Part shown: in pieces, positions 51,799 to 59,554 of the stretch
Numbering within the stretch: the stretch's first letter is position 1
Layout of the letters: each line of letters opens with the position of its first letter
DNA from: an uncultured Steroidobacter sp.
Lineage (GTDB): Bacteria > Pseudomonadota > Gammaproteobacteria > Steroidobacterales > Steroidobacteraceae
Direction of reading: 5' to 3'
Assembly (NCBI RefSeq): GCF_937958065.1
Contig: NZ_CALFXI010000002.1
Coordinates: 1-64,000 of the forward strand
DNA: 64,000 nucleotides
The notes under the pieces: generated by a model
Told to the model about the DNA's origin: nothing
Databases searched by the model: none
The model's input: only the letters and a program-made list of their open reading frames with translations
Program-made: the position numbers and the translations under genes

Positions 51799-53925
51799 AT
51801 GCAGCCCAGCGTCACATCGATCTCGCAGCAACCGACCGTCAGTTACGACACCGCAGGGAGCACCGAAACCGCGCGCATGCTCCGTACGTTGATCGGCAAC
51901 CTCGACGGCATGGTCTATCGCTGCCGTGACGATGCCGACTGGACCATGGAGTTCGTCAGCGAAGGCGTGCGCCGGCTGACTGGATACGACGCCTCCGACC
52001 TGCTGTTCAACAAGCGCGTTTCCTACGAGCAGATCACCCATCCCGAGGATCGCGAGCGGGTTCGCAGGGAGATGTATGCCGGTCTGCGCACGCAGGGCCG
52101 TTTCGACTGCGAGTACCGCATCGTCCACGCAACCGGCGAGACTCGCTGGGTGTGGGAGCGGGGCACCGGCATCTATGACATTCACGGCAAGCTGCAGGCC
52201 ATCGAAGGACTGATCCAGGACATCACGATTCGCAAGGCATCCAGCCAGGCACTGCGCGAGGCCGAGCGCCGTTATTACAACCTGTTCGAGAACGCCATCG
52301 AAGGCATCTTTCGCACCAGCATCGATGGGCAGTATCTCGATGCCAATCCGGCGCTGGCGCGCATCTATGGGTTCGACAGTCCCGCCGAGCTGATCGCTCA
52401 GCTCAAGGACATTGGCAATCAGCTGTACGTCGAACCGTCCCGCCGCGAAGAGTTCATGGCGCTGGCGAAGGCGCGCGGCTCGGTCAGCGGTTTTGAATCG
52501 CAGGTGTATCGCAAGAGCGGCGAAGTCATCTGGATTTCCGAGAACGCGCGCGCCGTGTTCGACGAAACCGGTCACGTCGTTTGTTACGAAGGCACGGTCG
52601 AAGACATCACCGAGCGCAAGCTCTACCAGGCTCGCATCGAGCAGCAGGCGAATTTCGACACCCTGACCGGGCTCGCCAATCGCTCGCTGCTGCACGACCG
52701 CTTACAGCAAGACATTCGCTCCGCCGCCGCTCATGGCACTCGCCTGGCCGTGGTGTTCGTCGACCTGGATCGTTTCAAGTTCATCAATGACGGGTTGGGA
52801 CATCACGTCGGCGATGAGCTGTTGCGCGCCATGGCCGAGCGGCTGCGATCGAACGTGCGTGAAGGCGACACGGTGGCGCGACTGGGCGGCGACGAGTTCG
52901 TGCTGCTCATCAACGGCCAGCGCGGGCCGGATGCAGTCGCGGTGGTGCTCGAACGCATGCTGCAGGCGATCTCGCAGCCCTGGACCAGTCCGCAAGGCGA
53001 TTTCAATGTCACCTGCAGCATGGGCGTCGCGCTCTACCCGGACGATGGCTCGAATGCCGAGACCTTGCTCAAGCACGCCGATCAGGCGATGTATCGCGCC
53101 AAGGAAAAAGGGCGCAACAACTTCCAGTTCTTCACCGCCGAGCTGAACGCGCTGATCACGGAACGGCTGGAGCTGGAGAACAAATTGCGTCGGGCTCTGG
53201 AGCGCCAGCAGTTCTCGCTGCACTATCAGCCGCGCGTGGATATGCGGACGCGTCGAATCACCGGCGCGGAGGCGTTGATCCGCTGGCACATCTCGGATGA
53301 AGAAAGCACGCCGCCCTCGCGATTCATTCCCGTCGCGGAAGAGATCGGTCTGATCGTGCCGATCGGCAAATGGGTGCTGCGCGCCGCCTGCGCTCAGAAC
53401 AAGGCGTGGCAGGACGCGGGGCTCCCGCCGTTCGTCGTCTCGGTGAACGTGTCAGTGCGGCAGTTTCGGCAGGACAACCTGGTGCAAACCATCGCCGAGG
53501 TGCTGCGAGAGACCGGCCTCGAGGCGCGCTATCTCGAAGTGGAGCTGACCGAGAGCGCCGTGATGCACGATGCCGATCAGTTCATCGCCATGCTCGGCGA
53601 GCTCAACGACCTGGGGGTGCAGATCGCGCTGGACGATTTCGGCACCGGCTATTCCAGCCTGAGCTATCTGAAACGCTTCCCCGTCGATCGGCTGAAAGTG
53701 GATCGCTCGTTCGTGCAGGACATCTGTCACGATCAGGACGACGCGACCATCGTGCGAGCCATCATCGCGCTCGGCCACAACCTCGGCCTGAAGGTCGTCG
53801 CCGAAGGCGTCGAGACTGAGCAGCAGATCGAGTTCCTGCGCGCCAATCATTGCGACGAGCTGCAAGGCTTCTACTTCGGCCGGCCGCTGCCCGGCGAGGA
53901 ATTCAGGCGCGCCTTTCTGACCTGA
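51799..53925 (+). CDS. PAS-PAS-GGDEF-EAL c-di-GMP protein
   Basis: A 708-residue cytosolic protein. Two PAS domains occupy about residues 25-290 (GYDASDLLFNKRVSYEQIT and IFRTSIDGQYLDANPALAR), then GGDEF with the intact motif LGGDEFVLL and inhibitory-site REGD, then EAL. EAL-domain catalytic residues are all present: Glu in GAEALIRWH, Asn in VSVNVSVRQF, Glu in VELTES, the DDFGTGYSS pair, Lys in LKVDRSF, Glu in AEGVETEQQ and Gln in ELQGFYFG. Both synthesis and hydrolysis of c-di-GMP are therefore possible. The start is uncertain: ATG 51799 is chosen, ATG 51682 is in frame upstream with no better ribosome site. Confidence 0.93.
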   Translation: MQPSVTSISQQPTVSYDTAGSTETARMLRTLIGNLDGMVYRCRDDADWTMEFVSEGVRRLTGYDASDLLFNKRVSYEQITHPEDRERVRREMYAGLRTQGRFDCEYRIVHATGETRWVWERGTGIYDIHGKLQAIEGLIQDITIRKASSQALREAERRYYNLFENAIEGIFRTSIDGQYLDANPALARIYGFDSPAELIAQLKDIGNQLYVEPSRREEFMALAKARGSVSGFESQVYRKSGEVIWISENARAVFDETGHVVCYEGTVEDITERKLYQARIEQQANFDTLTGLANRSLLHDRLQQDIRSAAAHGTRLAVVFVDLDRFKFINDGLGHHVGDELLRAMAERLRSNVREGDTVARLGGDEFVLLINGQRGPDAVAVVLERMLQAISQPWTSPQGDFNVTCSMGVALYPDDGSNAETLLKHADQAMYRAKEKGRNNFQFFTAELNALITERLELENKLRRALERQQFSLHYQPRVDMRTRRITGAEALIRWHISDEESTPPSRFIPVAEEIGLIVPIGKWVLRAACAQNKAWQDAGLPPFVVSVNVSVRQFRQDNLVQTIAEVLRETGLEARYLEVELTESAVMHDADQFIAMLGELNDLGVQIALDDFGTGYSSLSYLKRFPVDRLKVDRSFVQDICHDQDDATIVRAIIALGHNLGLKVVAEGVETEQQIEFLRANHCDELQGFYFGRPLPGEEFRRAFLT

Positions 53926-53995
53926 AGGGTGCCCTTTTCGCCGGGTTTCGTGCTATCAACCGGCCAGCCGTCCCACTCAGTGACCGAGGCACGTC

Positions 53996-55495
53996 ATGAG
54001 CTCCTTCGTTGGCGCCATCGATCAAGGCACGACCAGCACCCGTTTCATCGTGTTCGATCAGGCCGGCAACATCGTTGCCTGTGCTCAACAGGAACATCCG
54101 CAGATCTTCCCGCAACCCGGCTGGGTCGAGCATTCGCCGATCGACATCGCCCGCAACACCGACGCGGTGATCGCCGAAGCCTTGCGAACCGCGCAGCTCA
54201 CGGCCAGGGATCTCGTTGCGATCGGCATCACCAACCAGCGCGAGACCACCATGATCTGGGATCGCCGCACCGGCGAACCTTTGTACAACGCACTGGTGTG
54301 GCAGGACACTCGCGTCGATCCGCTCGTTGCGTACTTTTCGGGCCAGGGCGGCAAGGACCGTTTCCGCGCGCTCACCGGTTTGCCGCTCGCGAGCTATTTC
54401 AGCGGGCTGAAGCTGAAGTGGCTGCTGCAGAACGTACCGAACGCCCGGGCGCTCGCCGATGCCGGGCATCTGATGTTCGGAACCATGGACACCTGGGTGT
54501 TGTGGAACCTGACCGGCGGCGTCAATGGCGGCCTGCATCTGACCGATGTAACCAATGCGAGCCGCACGCAGTTGATGGGGCTCAACTCCCTGCAATGGGA
54601 GGACGAGCTGCTGCAAGCGTTCTCGATCCCGCGCAGTGTGTTGCCGAAGATTGCTTCCTCCAGCGAGGTTTACGGCCAGGTCGCCGAGGGCCCGCTCAAA
54701 GGCGTGCGCATCGCGGGCATTCTGGGCGATCAGCAGGCCGCGCTGGTCGGGCAGACCTGCTTTCAGCCGGGCGAGGCCAAGAACACCTATGGCACCGGTT
54801 GCTTTCTGCTCATGAACACCGGGCACCAGCCGGTGTCGTCGGCGGCCGGTCTCGTGACCACCGTCGCATATCGGTTTGGCAGGAATCCCGCCTGCTTTGC
54901 GTTAGAAGGTTCGATCGCGATCTCCGGCGCACTGGTGCAATGGCTGCGTGACAACCTGGGCCTGATTCGCAGCAGCAGCGAGATCGAGGCGCTCGCGGCC
55001 AGCGTGCAGGACAACGGCGACGTTTACATCGTGCCGGCGTTCTCGGGGTTGTATGCGCCTTATTGGAAAGATCACGCGCGCGGAGTGATCACGGGGCTGA
55101 CGCGTTACGCAAACCGCGGTCACATCGCTCGTGCAGCGCTGGAGGCGACCGCTTACCAGACGCGCGACGTGGTGGCGGCGATGGAGCAGGATTCCCGCAT
55201 TCGACTGCAGGAGCTGCGTGTCGATGGCGGCATGGTGGTGAACGAGCTGTTGATGCAGTTTCAATCGGACATTCTGGACGTGAGCGTGGTGCGGCCCAAA
55301 GTGACCGAGACGACCGCGTTGGGCGCGGCGTATGCCGCTGGGCTTGCGACCGGCTATTGGAAGAGCACCGACGATCTGCGGCGCAATTGGGCTGTCTCAC
55401 ACACCTGGCAGCCGCGGATGAGCAAGGAAGATCGCGGGCACTTGTATTCGTCCTGGCGAAAAGCGGTGACCCGTTCGTTCAACTGGGTGGAGTGA
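53996..55495 (+). CDS. glpK: Glycerol kinase
   Basis: Phosphorylates glycerol to glycerol 3-phosphate with ATP. The 499-residue FGGY-family enzyme has the N-terminal phosphate motif GAIDQGTTSTRFIVF, GIVGDQQ-like AGILGDQQAALVGQ, YGTGCFLLMNTG, and the C-terminal RVDGGMVVNELLMQFQSDI. No glpF or glpD gene is nearby. The next gene, a degenerate M48-type membrane protein, begins one base after the stop, so the two are very probably co-translated. Confidence 0.96.
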   Translation: MSSFVGAIDQGTTSTRFIVFDQAGNIVACAQQEHPQIFPQPGWVEHSPIDIARNTDAVIAEALRTAQLTARDLVAIGITNQRETTMIWDRRTGEPLYNALVWQDTRVDPLVAYFSGQGGKDRFRALTGLPLASYFSGLKLKWLLQNVPNARALADAGHLMFGTMDTWVLWNLTGGVNGGLHLTDVTNASRTQLMGLNSLQWEDELLQAFSIPRSVLPKIASSSEVYGQVAEGPLKGVRIAGILGDQQAALVGQTCFQPGEAKNTYGTGCFLLMNTGHQPVSSAAGLVTTVAYRFGRNPACFALEGSIAISGALVQWLRDNLGLIRSSSEIEALAASVQDNGDVYIVPAFSGLYAPYWKDHARGVITGLTRYANRGHIARAALEATAYQTRDVVAAMEQDSRIRLQELRVDGGMVVNELLMQFQSDILDVSVVRPKVTETTALGAAYAAGLATGYWKSTDDLRRNWAVSHTWQPRMSKEDRGHLYSSWRKAVTRSFNWVE

Positions 55496-55496
55496 C

Positions 55497-56897
55497 ATGT
55501 CGGCGGCCGAGCTGCCTCTCTGGACTGCGGAACAGCGCGAAAGCTTCTTTGCTGCCATCGCGCGTCATCGTCGCGCGGCCTGGCAGGTGAGTGCGGTCGC
55601 TGCCGTTTGTATTGCGATCCTTGCGTTCGTCGTTGCGACGCTGACGGCGCCGCTGTTCTATGCGCTGATGGGATTGCTGCTCGATGTGATCAATCTGTTC
55701 GTGCCGATGCCCAATCTGCTGGGGGTGATGCTGGATACGTTGGGCGAGGTGAGCGACCACATGGAGACGCTGCCCGCGAGTCGTTGGGTGTATCTCGCGT
55801 TCGTGGCGGCGGTCCCTGGTCTGATTGCTGTTCTGATCGTGTTGCTGACATTGCGACGTATCGTCCGCGAGGCGGAGGAGAGCAGTGTGCAGGAACTGGC
55901 GCTGCGAGCGCCGAATCAGAGCGTCCTTGCGGAACAGCGATTCGCGAACGTCGTTACCGAAATGGCCATCGCCGCCAATATCAAGATGCCGAAGCTGGCG
56001 ATCATCGATGTGTCGGCTGTCAACGCGGCTGTGTACGGGCCGGGCGATGCGACAGTGACGGTGCTGGTTTCCACGGGGCTGCTGGAAACGCTGAATCGCG
56101 GGCAGATGCAGGCGGTCGCGGGCCATCTCATCGGACTCATCGCCAATGGCGATGTGGTGCAAGGGATGCGGGTGGCGCAGACGCTGAGTTTGTTCGGTTT
56201 CGTTGCGCGGCTCAGCGATGGCATCGTCGATCCGCCCGGCTGGTCGCGGCTGTGGCAAACGCTGCGTGAAGCGTTGAAGCGTGGCGCCTCGCGCGCGGAT
56301 TCCCGCTTGATCCTCGAGCTCATCAATCCATTCGGCCAAACCCGGGGCCGACCTTCCAGCACGTCGAACAAGCTCACCTGGCGCGAGTGGATTCGCATGC
56401 CGCTGTACGGCCCGATCGTCATCAGTGGCTTCTTTGGCGGCATGGTCAGCAATTTCTTCCTGGAACCGCTGCTCGCCCTGATCTGGCGCCGTCGCAAATA
56501 TCTCGCCGACGCCATCGCCGTCCAGCTCACCCGCGATCCCCAAGCCCTCAGCGACGCCCTCGGCGAACTCGGTAACGGCAGTGGTTTTCCCGCCTGGTGC
56601 TCGCACATGCTGGTCGCCGGCGGCGCCCATGGCGCCGGACTGCTCAGCGGCTCGAGTCTGCCCATGTATCCAGCGCATGACAAACGCCTCAAGGCCCTCG
56701 CGCGCATGGGCGCCACAGTCACGCTATCTCCGCCTCCTCCCATGGCGTTCTGGCTTCAAATCTTCATCGCCGTTGCCGGCGTGTTCGTCGTCGCCCTGAT
56801 GACCCTCGCAACTTATCTGCTGGTCATGATCTCCATCGCGCTGTCCGGCCTGTTCACATTGTTTCCCGCCGTCATCCTGCACGCGCTGCTCCGGTGA
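55497..56897 (+). CDS. M48-like membrane pseudo-peptidase (zinc site lost)
   Basis: A 466-residue membrane protein with segments near residues 30-65, 97-118, 303-328 and two at the C-terminus. Its layout follows HtpX-like M48 peptidases: VNAAVYGPGDATVTVLVSTG, LNRGQMQAVAGHLIGLIANGD, RRRKYLADAIAVQLTRDP and HDKRLKALARMG. In active members these read HExxH, then REYLADASAVQFTR. Here HExxH is H210-L-I-G-L214, and the third zinc ligand Glu is Lys334. Glu and two zinc ligands are gone, so proteolysis by this site is not expected. The reading frame and fold motifs are otherwise intact. It is coupled to glpK with one base between. Possible role: a catalytically dead regulator or membrane chaperone; no direct evidence. 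Confidence 0.85.
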   Translation: MSAAELPLWTAEQRESFFAAIARHRRAAWQVSAVAAVCIAILAFVVATLTAPLFYALMGLLLDVINLFVPMPNLLGVMLDTLGEVSDHMETLPASRWVYLAFVAAVPGLIAVLIVLLTLRRIVREAEESSVQELALRAPNQSVLAEQRFANVVTEMAIAANIKMPKLAIIDVSAVNAAVYGPGDATVTVLVSTGLLETLNRGQMQAVAGHLIGLIANGDVVQGMRVAQTLSLFGFVARLSDGIVDPPGWSRLWQTLREALKRGASRADSRLILELINPFGQTRGRPSSTSNKLTWREWIRMPLYGPIVISGFFGGMVSNFFLEPLLALIWRRRKYLADAIAVQLTRDPQALSDALGELGNGSGFPAWCSHMLVAGGAHGAGLLSGSSLPMYPAHDKRLKALARMGATVTLSPPPPMAFWLQIFIAVAGVFVVALMTLATYLLVMISIALSGLFTLFPAVILHALLR

Positions 56898-57072
56898 GTT
56901 GCCCGTAGGCGCATTGCGCGAATTCTTTCTCTTGCGCTCTCTGCCAGTCCTCGTAATGTGTCCGTGGTGAAACGCGCGGCAATCGCGCGGAGCATCGAAT
57001 TCAAAACCGCTGGACATCCAAACGAGAGGCTTCCACCATGCCTGCAAAGCGCCACCCTCCAGAGGAAGCCAC

Positions 57073-57279
57073 ATGACGACAGTGACGGTTTCACCCAGGT
57101 TCCAGGTGGTCATTCCGCAGGTCATTCGCGATGCCCTCGGCATCAAGCCCGGCCAGCGTATCCAGGCCCTCCAGTATCAGGATCGCATCGAGCTGATCCC
57201 GCTGCGGCCCATGCGCAAAGCACGCGGCATGCTCAAGGGAATCGATACCGCAGTGAAACGAGATCATGGTCGCGCATGA
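57073..57279 (+). CDS. AbrB-type antitoxin (VapB/MazE-like)
   Basis: A 68-residue SpoVT/AbrB-fold DNA-binding protein. The swapped-hairpin motif is TVTVSPRFQVVIPQVIRDALGIKPGQRI, here shown in parts as TVSPRFQVVIPQ and RDALGIKPGQRI. The C-terminal tail would neutralise the toxin. AGAGGAAG precedes the ATG. Its last 4 bases overlap the PIN toxin start (ATGA), the typical toxin-antitoxin arrangement. Confidence 0.9.
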   Translation: MTTVTVSPRFQVVIPQVIRDALGIKPGQRIQALQYQDRIELIPLRPMRKARGMLKGIDTAVKRDHGRA

Positions 57280-57653
57280 ACGTGGTCGATTCCTCCGGCT
57301 GGCTGGAGGACTTCGCCGACGGGCCGAACGCCAGCTTCTTTGCTCCGGCATTGGAGAGCATCGAAGAACTGGTCGTTCCTACGATTTCAATCTATGAAGT
57401 CTTCAAGCGCATCCTGCAGCAACGAGATGAGGCAGCAGCACTGCAGGCAACAGCTTTGATGCATCAATGCGAAATTGTCAGCTTGACCGCGCCCCTTGCG
57501 CTGAGCGCGGCGCGGATTTCCCGGAAGCTGGCTTTGCCGATGGCAGACAGCATCATTCTGGCCACAGCGACATCACGGGATGCTGTGCTGTGGACTCAGG
57601 ATGCTGATTTCGCCCCCATTCCGGGCATCAGGTACATCGCGAAAGCCAAGTAG
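57276..57653 (+). CDS. PIN-domain toxin (VapC-like)
   Basis: A 125-residue PIN-domain endoribonuclease. The conserved acidic residues are visible: Asp5 in VVDSSGW, Glu in ISIYEVFKR, Asp in MADSIILATA and Asp in TQDADFAPI. VapC toxins cut RNA, often tRNA or rRNA; the target here is unknown. Start ATG 57276 overlaps the antitoxin stop; the longer frame is rejected. It ends 38 bases before the convergent antiporter gene. Confidence 0.9.
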   Translation: MNVVDSSGWLEDFADGPNASFFAPALESIEELVVPTISIYEVFKRILQQRDEAAALQATALMHQCEIVSLTAPLALSAARISRKLALPMADSIILATATSRDAVLWTQDADFAPIPGIRYIAKAK

Positions 57654-57691
57654 CTCACGCTCGGCGCGCGGACCGAGGGCGAATCGGTGAG

Positions 57692-59446
57692 TTACGCTCC
57701 CGGATCCTTCGGCGTTCCCGCGATGCCTTCGTTTCTCAGCCAGTGCGTGAGGACCTTGCAGCGTTCTTCGGAGACGCCGAGGCTGCGTAGTGCGTAGTCG
57801 GTCATCTCCAGTGCGAGCTCCAGCTCGCCCATGACGGCGCGGTCGACGCCCTGGCGGATCAGATATTTCAGCTCCGAAGAGCTATGAGTGCGCACGACGA
57901 TGGCGATATGCGGGTTCTTCGCGCGGGCGAGTTCGAGGATGCGGCGAGCGTGGAAGCCGTCGGGGGAGGCAATTACCAGCAAGCGCGCGTGTTCGATCTG
58001 TGCGAGGTCGAGCACCCCATGGGCGGTGGCGTCGCCATACACCGCAGTGATCTTGTCCTGGCGCAACTGATCGACCACGCGACGGCTCATCTCGACGACG
58101 ACGTATTCGAGGCCCTGCGCCTGCAACCCATAACCGACCACACTGCCGACGCGGCCGTAACCAACGATCACCGCATGATTGCGCAGATTGGAAACCTTCT
58201 GGTCGCGCGGCAGCGCCGCGAGCTTGCCGTCTTTGGGAGTCAGGAAGGCGAGCAGCTTGGGCCGCTCGTTCACCCAGCGCGCGATCGGTTCGATGGTCGC
58301 GAAGGCGAATGGATTGAGGGTGATCGATAGCAGCGCGCCCGCGAGGATCAAGTCGCGACCTTCCGCTGGCAGCAAGCCGAGCCCCACGCCCAGGCCGGCA
58401 AGAATGAAAGAAAACTCACCGATCTGGGCCAGGCTCGCCGAAATCGTCAGGGCGGTACGCACGGCGTAACCGAACGCCAGCACGATCGCGAACGCCGCCA
58501 ACGACTTGCCGATCAGAATGACGAACAGGACGCCGAGCAGATCCAGCGGCTGACGCAGGATCACCGCGGGGTCGAACAACATGCCCACCGACACGAAGAA
58601 CATCACCGCGAACGCATCCTGCAAGGGCAGCGAATTCTCCGCCGCCTGATGACTCAGATCCGACTCGGCCAGCATCACGCCGGCGAAGAACGCACCGAGC
58701 GCGAAAGACACATCGAACAGCACCGCCGATCCGTAAGCGATACCGAGCGCAATCGCCAACACCGCCAGGGTGAACAACTCACGCGAACCAGTGCGCGCGA
58801 CCTGTGCCAGCAACCAAGGCACGACGCGTCGGCCACCGACCAGCATCAGGGCGACGAAAATGGCGACCTTCAACGTCGTCAGCCCCAGGCTCGCGAGCAG
58901 ACTGGTTTGCCCGACCTCATCGCCCGTATGTGCGAGCGCAGGCAGGAACACCAGTGCCAGCACCATCGCCAGGTCCTCGACGATCAGCCAGCCCACCGCG
59001 ATGCGGCCCTGTTCAGTATCCAGCTCGTTGCGTTGTTCGAGCGCTCGTAACAACACCACGGTACTGGCAACCGACAGCGCCAGACCGAACACGACGCCCG
59101 CCGCGGTACTCCAGCCCCACCAACGCGCCAGCCCCCAGCCAATGACCGTCGCGACCGCGATCTGTACGACCGCGCCGGGCAACGCAATGGTGCGCACCTT
59201 GAGCAGGGTTCCAATCGAGAAGTGCAATCCGACGCCAAACATCAGCAGGATCACACCGATCTCCGCCAGCTGCCCCGCCAGCCCTGCGTCGGCGACGAAC
59301 CCCGGCGTGAACGGGCCGATTGCAATTCCGGCGACCAGGTAACCGACCAGCGGCGGCATGCGCAACTTGGAGGCCAGAAAGCCAAAACCCATGGCCAGCA
59401 CGAAACCCATGGCGATCAGGGCAATCAGCTCGGATTGATGGTGCAT
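57692..59446 (-). CDS. CPA2 cation:proton antiporter with RCK (TrkA-N) domain, YbaL/KefB-like
   Basis: A 584-residue membrane protein. The N-terminal two-thirds is the Na/H exchanger fold of about 12 helices (MPPLVGYLVAGIAIGPF, VGWLIVEDLAMVLALVF with the Glu-Asp pair of the transport site, FFAGVMLAESDLSHQAAENS). The last 190 residues form a TrkA-N domain with NAD-binding VIVGYGRVGSVVGYG. It probably exchanges K+ or Na+ for protons under nucleotide or redox control. It lacks the glutathione-gating partner KefF/KefG nearby, so YbaL-like is closest. Confidence 0.92.
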   Translation of the reverse strand: MHHQSELIALIAMGFVLAMGFGFLASKLRMPPLVGYLVAGIAIGPFTPGFVADAGLAGQLAEIGVILLMFGVGLHFSIGTLLKVRTIALPGAVVQIAVATVIGWGLARWWGWSTAAGVVFGLALSVASTVVLLRALEQRNELDTEQGRIAVGWLIVEDLAMVLALVFLPALAHTGDEVGQTSLLASLGLTTLKVAIFVALMLVGGRRVVPWLLAQVARTGSRELFTLAVLAIALGIAYGSAVLFDVSFALGAFFAGVMLAESDLSHQAAENSLPLQDAFAVMFFVSVGMLFDPAVILRQPLDLLGVLFVILIGKSLAAFAIVLAFGYAVRTALTISASLAQIGEFSFILAGLGVGLGLLPAEGRDLILAGALLSITLNPFAFATIEPIARWVNERPKLLAFLTPKDGKLAALPRDQKVSNLRNHAVIVGYGRVGSVVGYGLQAQGLEYVVVEMSRRVVDQLRQDKITAVYGDATAHGVLDLAQIEHARLLVIASPDGFHARRILELARAKNPHIAIVVRTHSSSELKYLIRQGVDRAVMGELELALEMTDYALRSLGVSEERCKVLTHWLRNEGIAGTPKDPGA

Positions 59447-59554
59447 GCGCTAGGAGTTACCTGTGGGTCGAGGGGCACGGGCGGAGCACCACCCGCGAGG
59501 CTCTCAATAGTAACCGCTCCATTCGAATCGTCGACCAGTTCCCGCGAGACCCGG

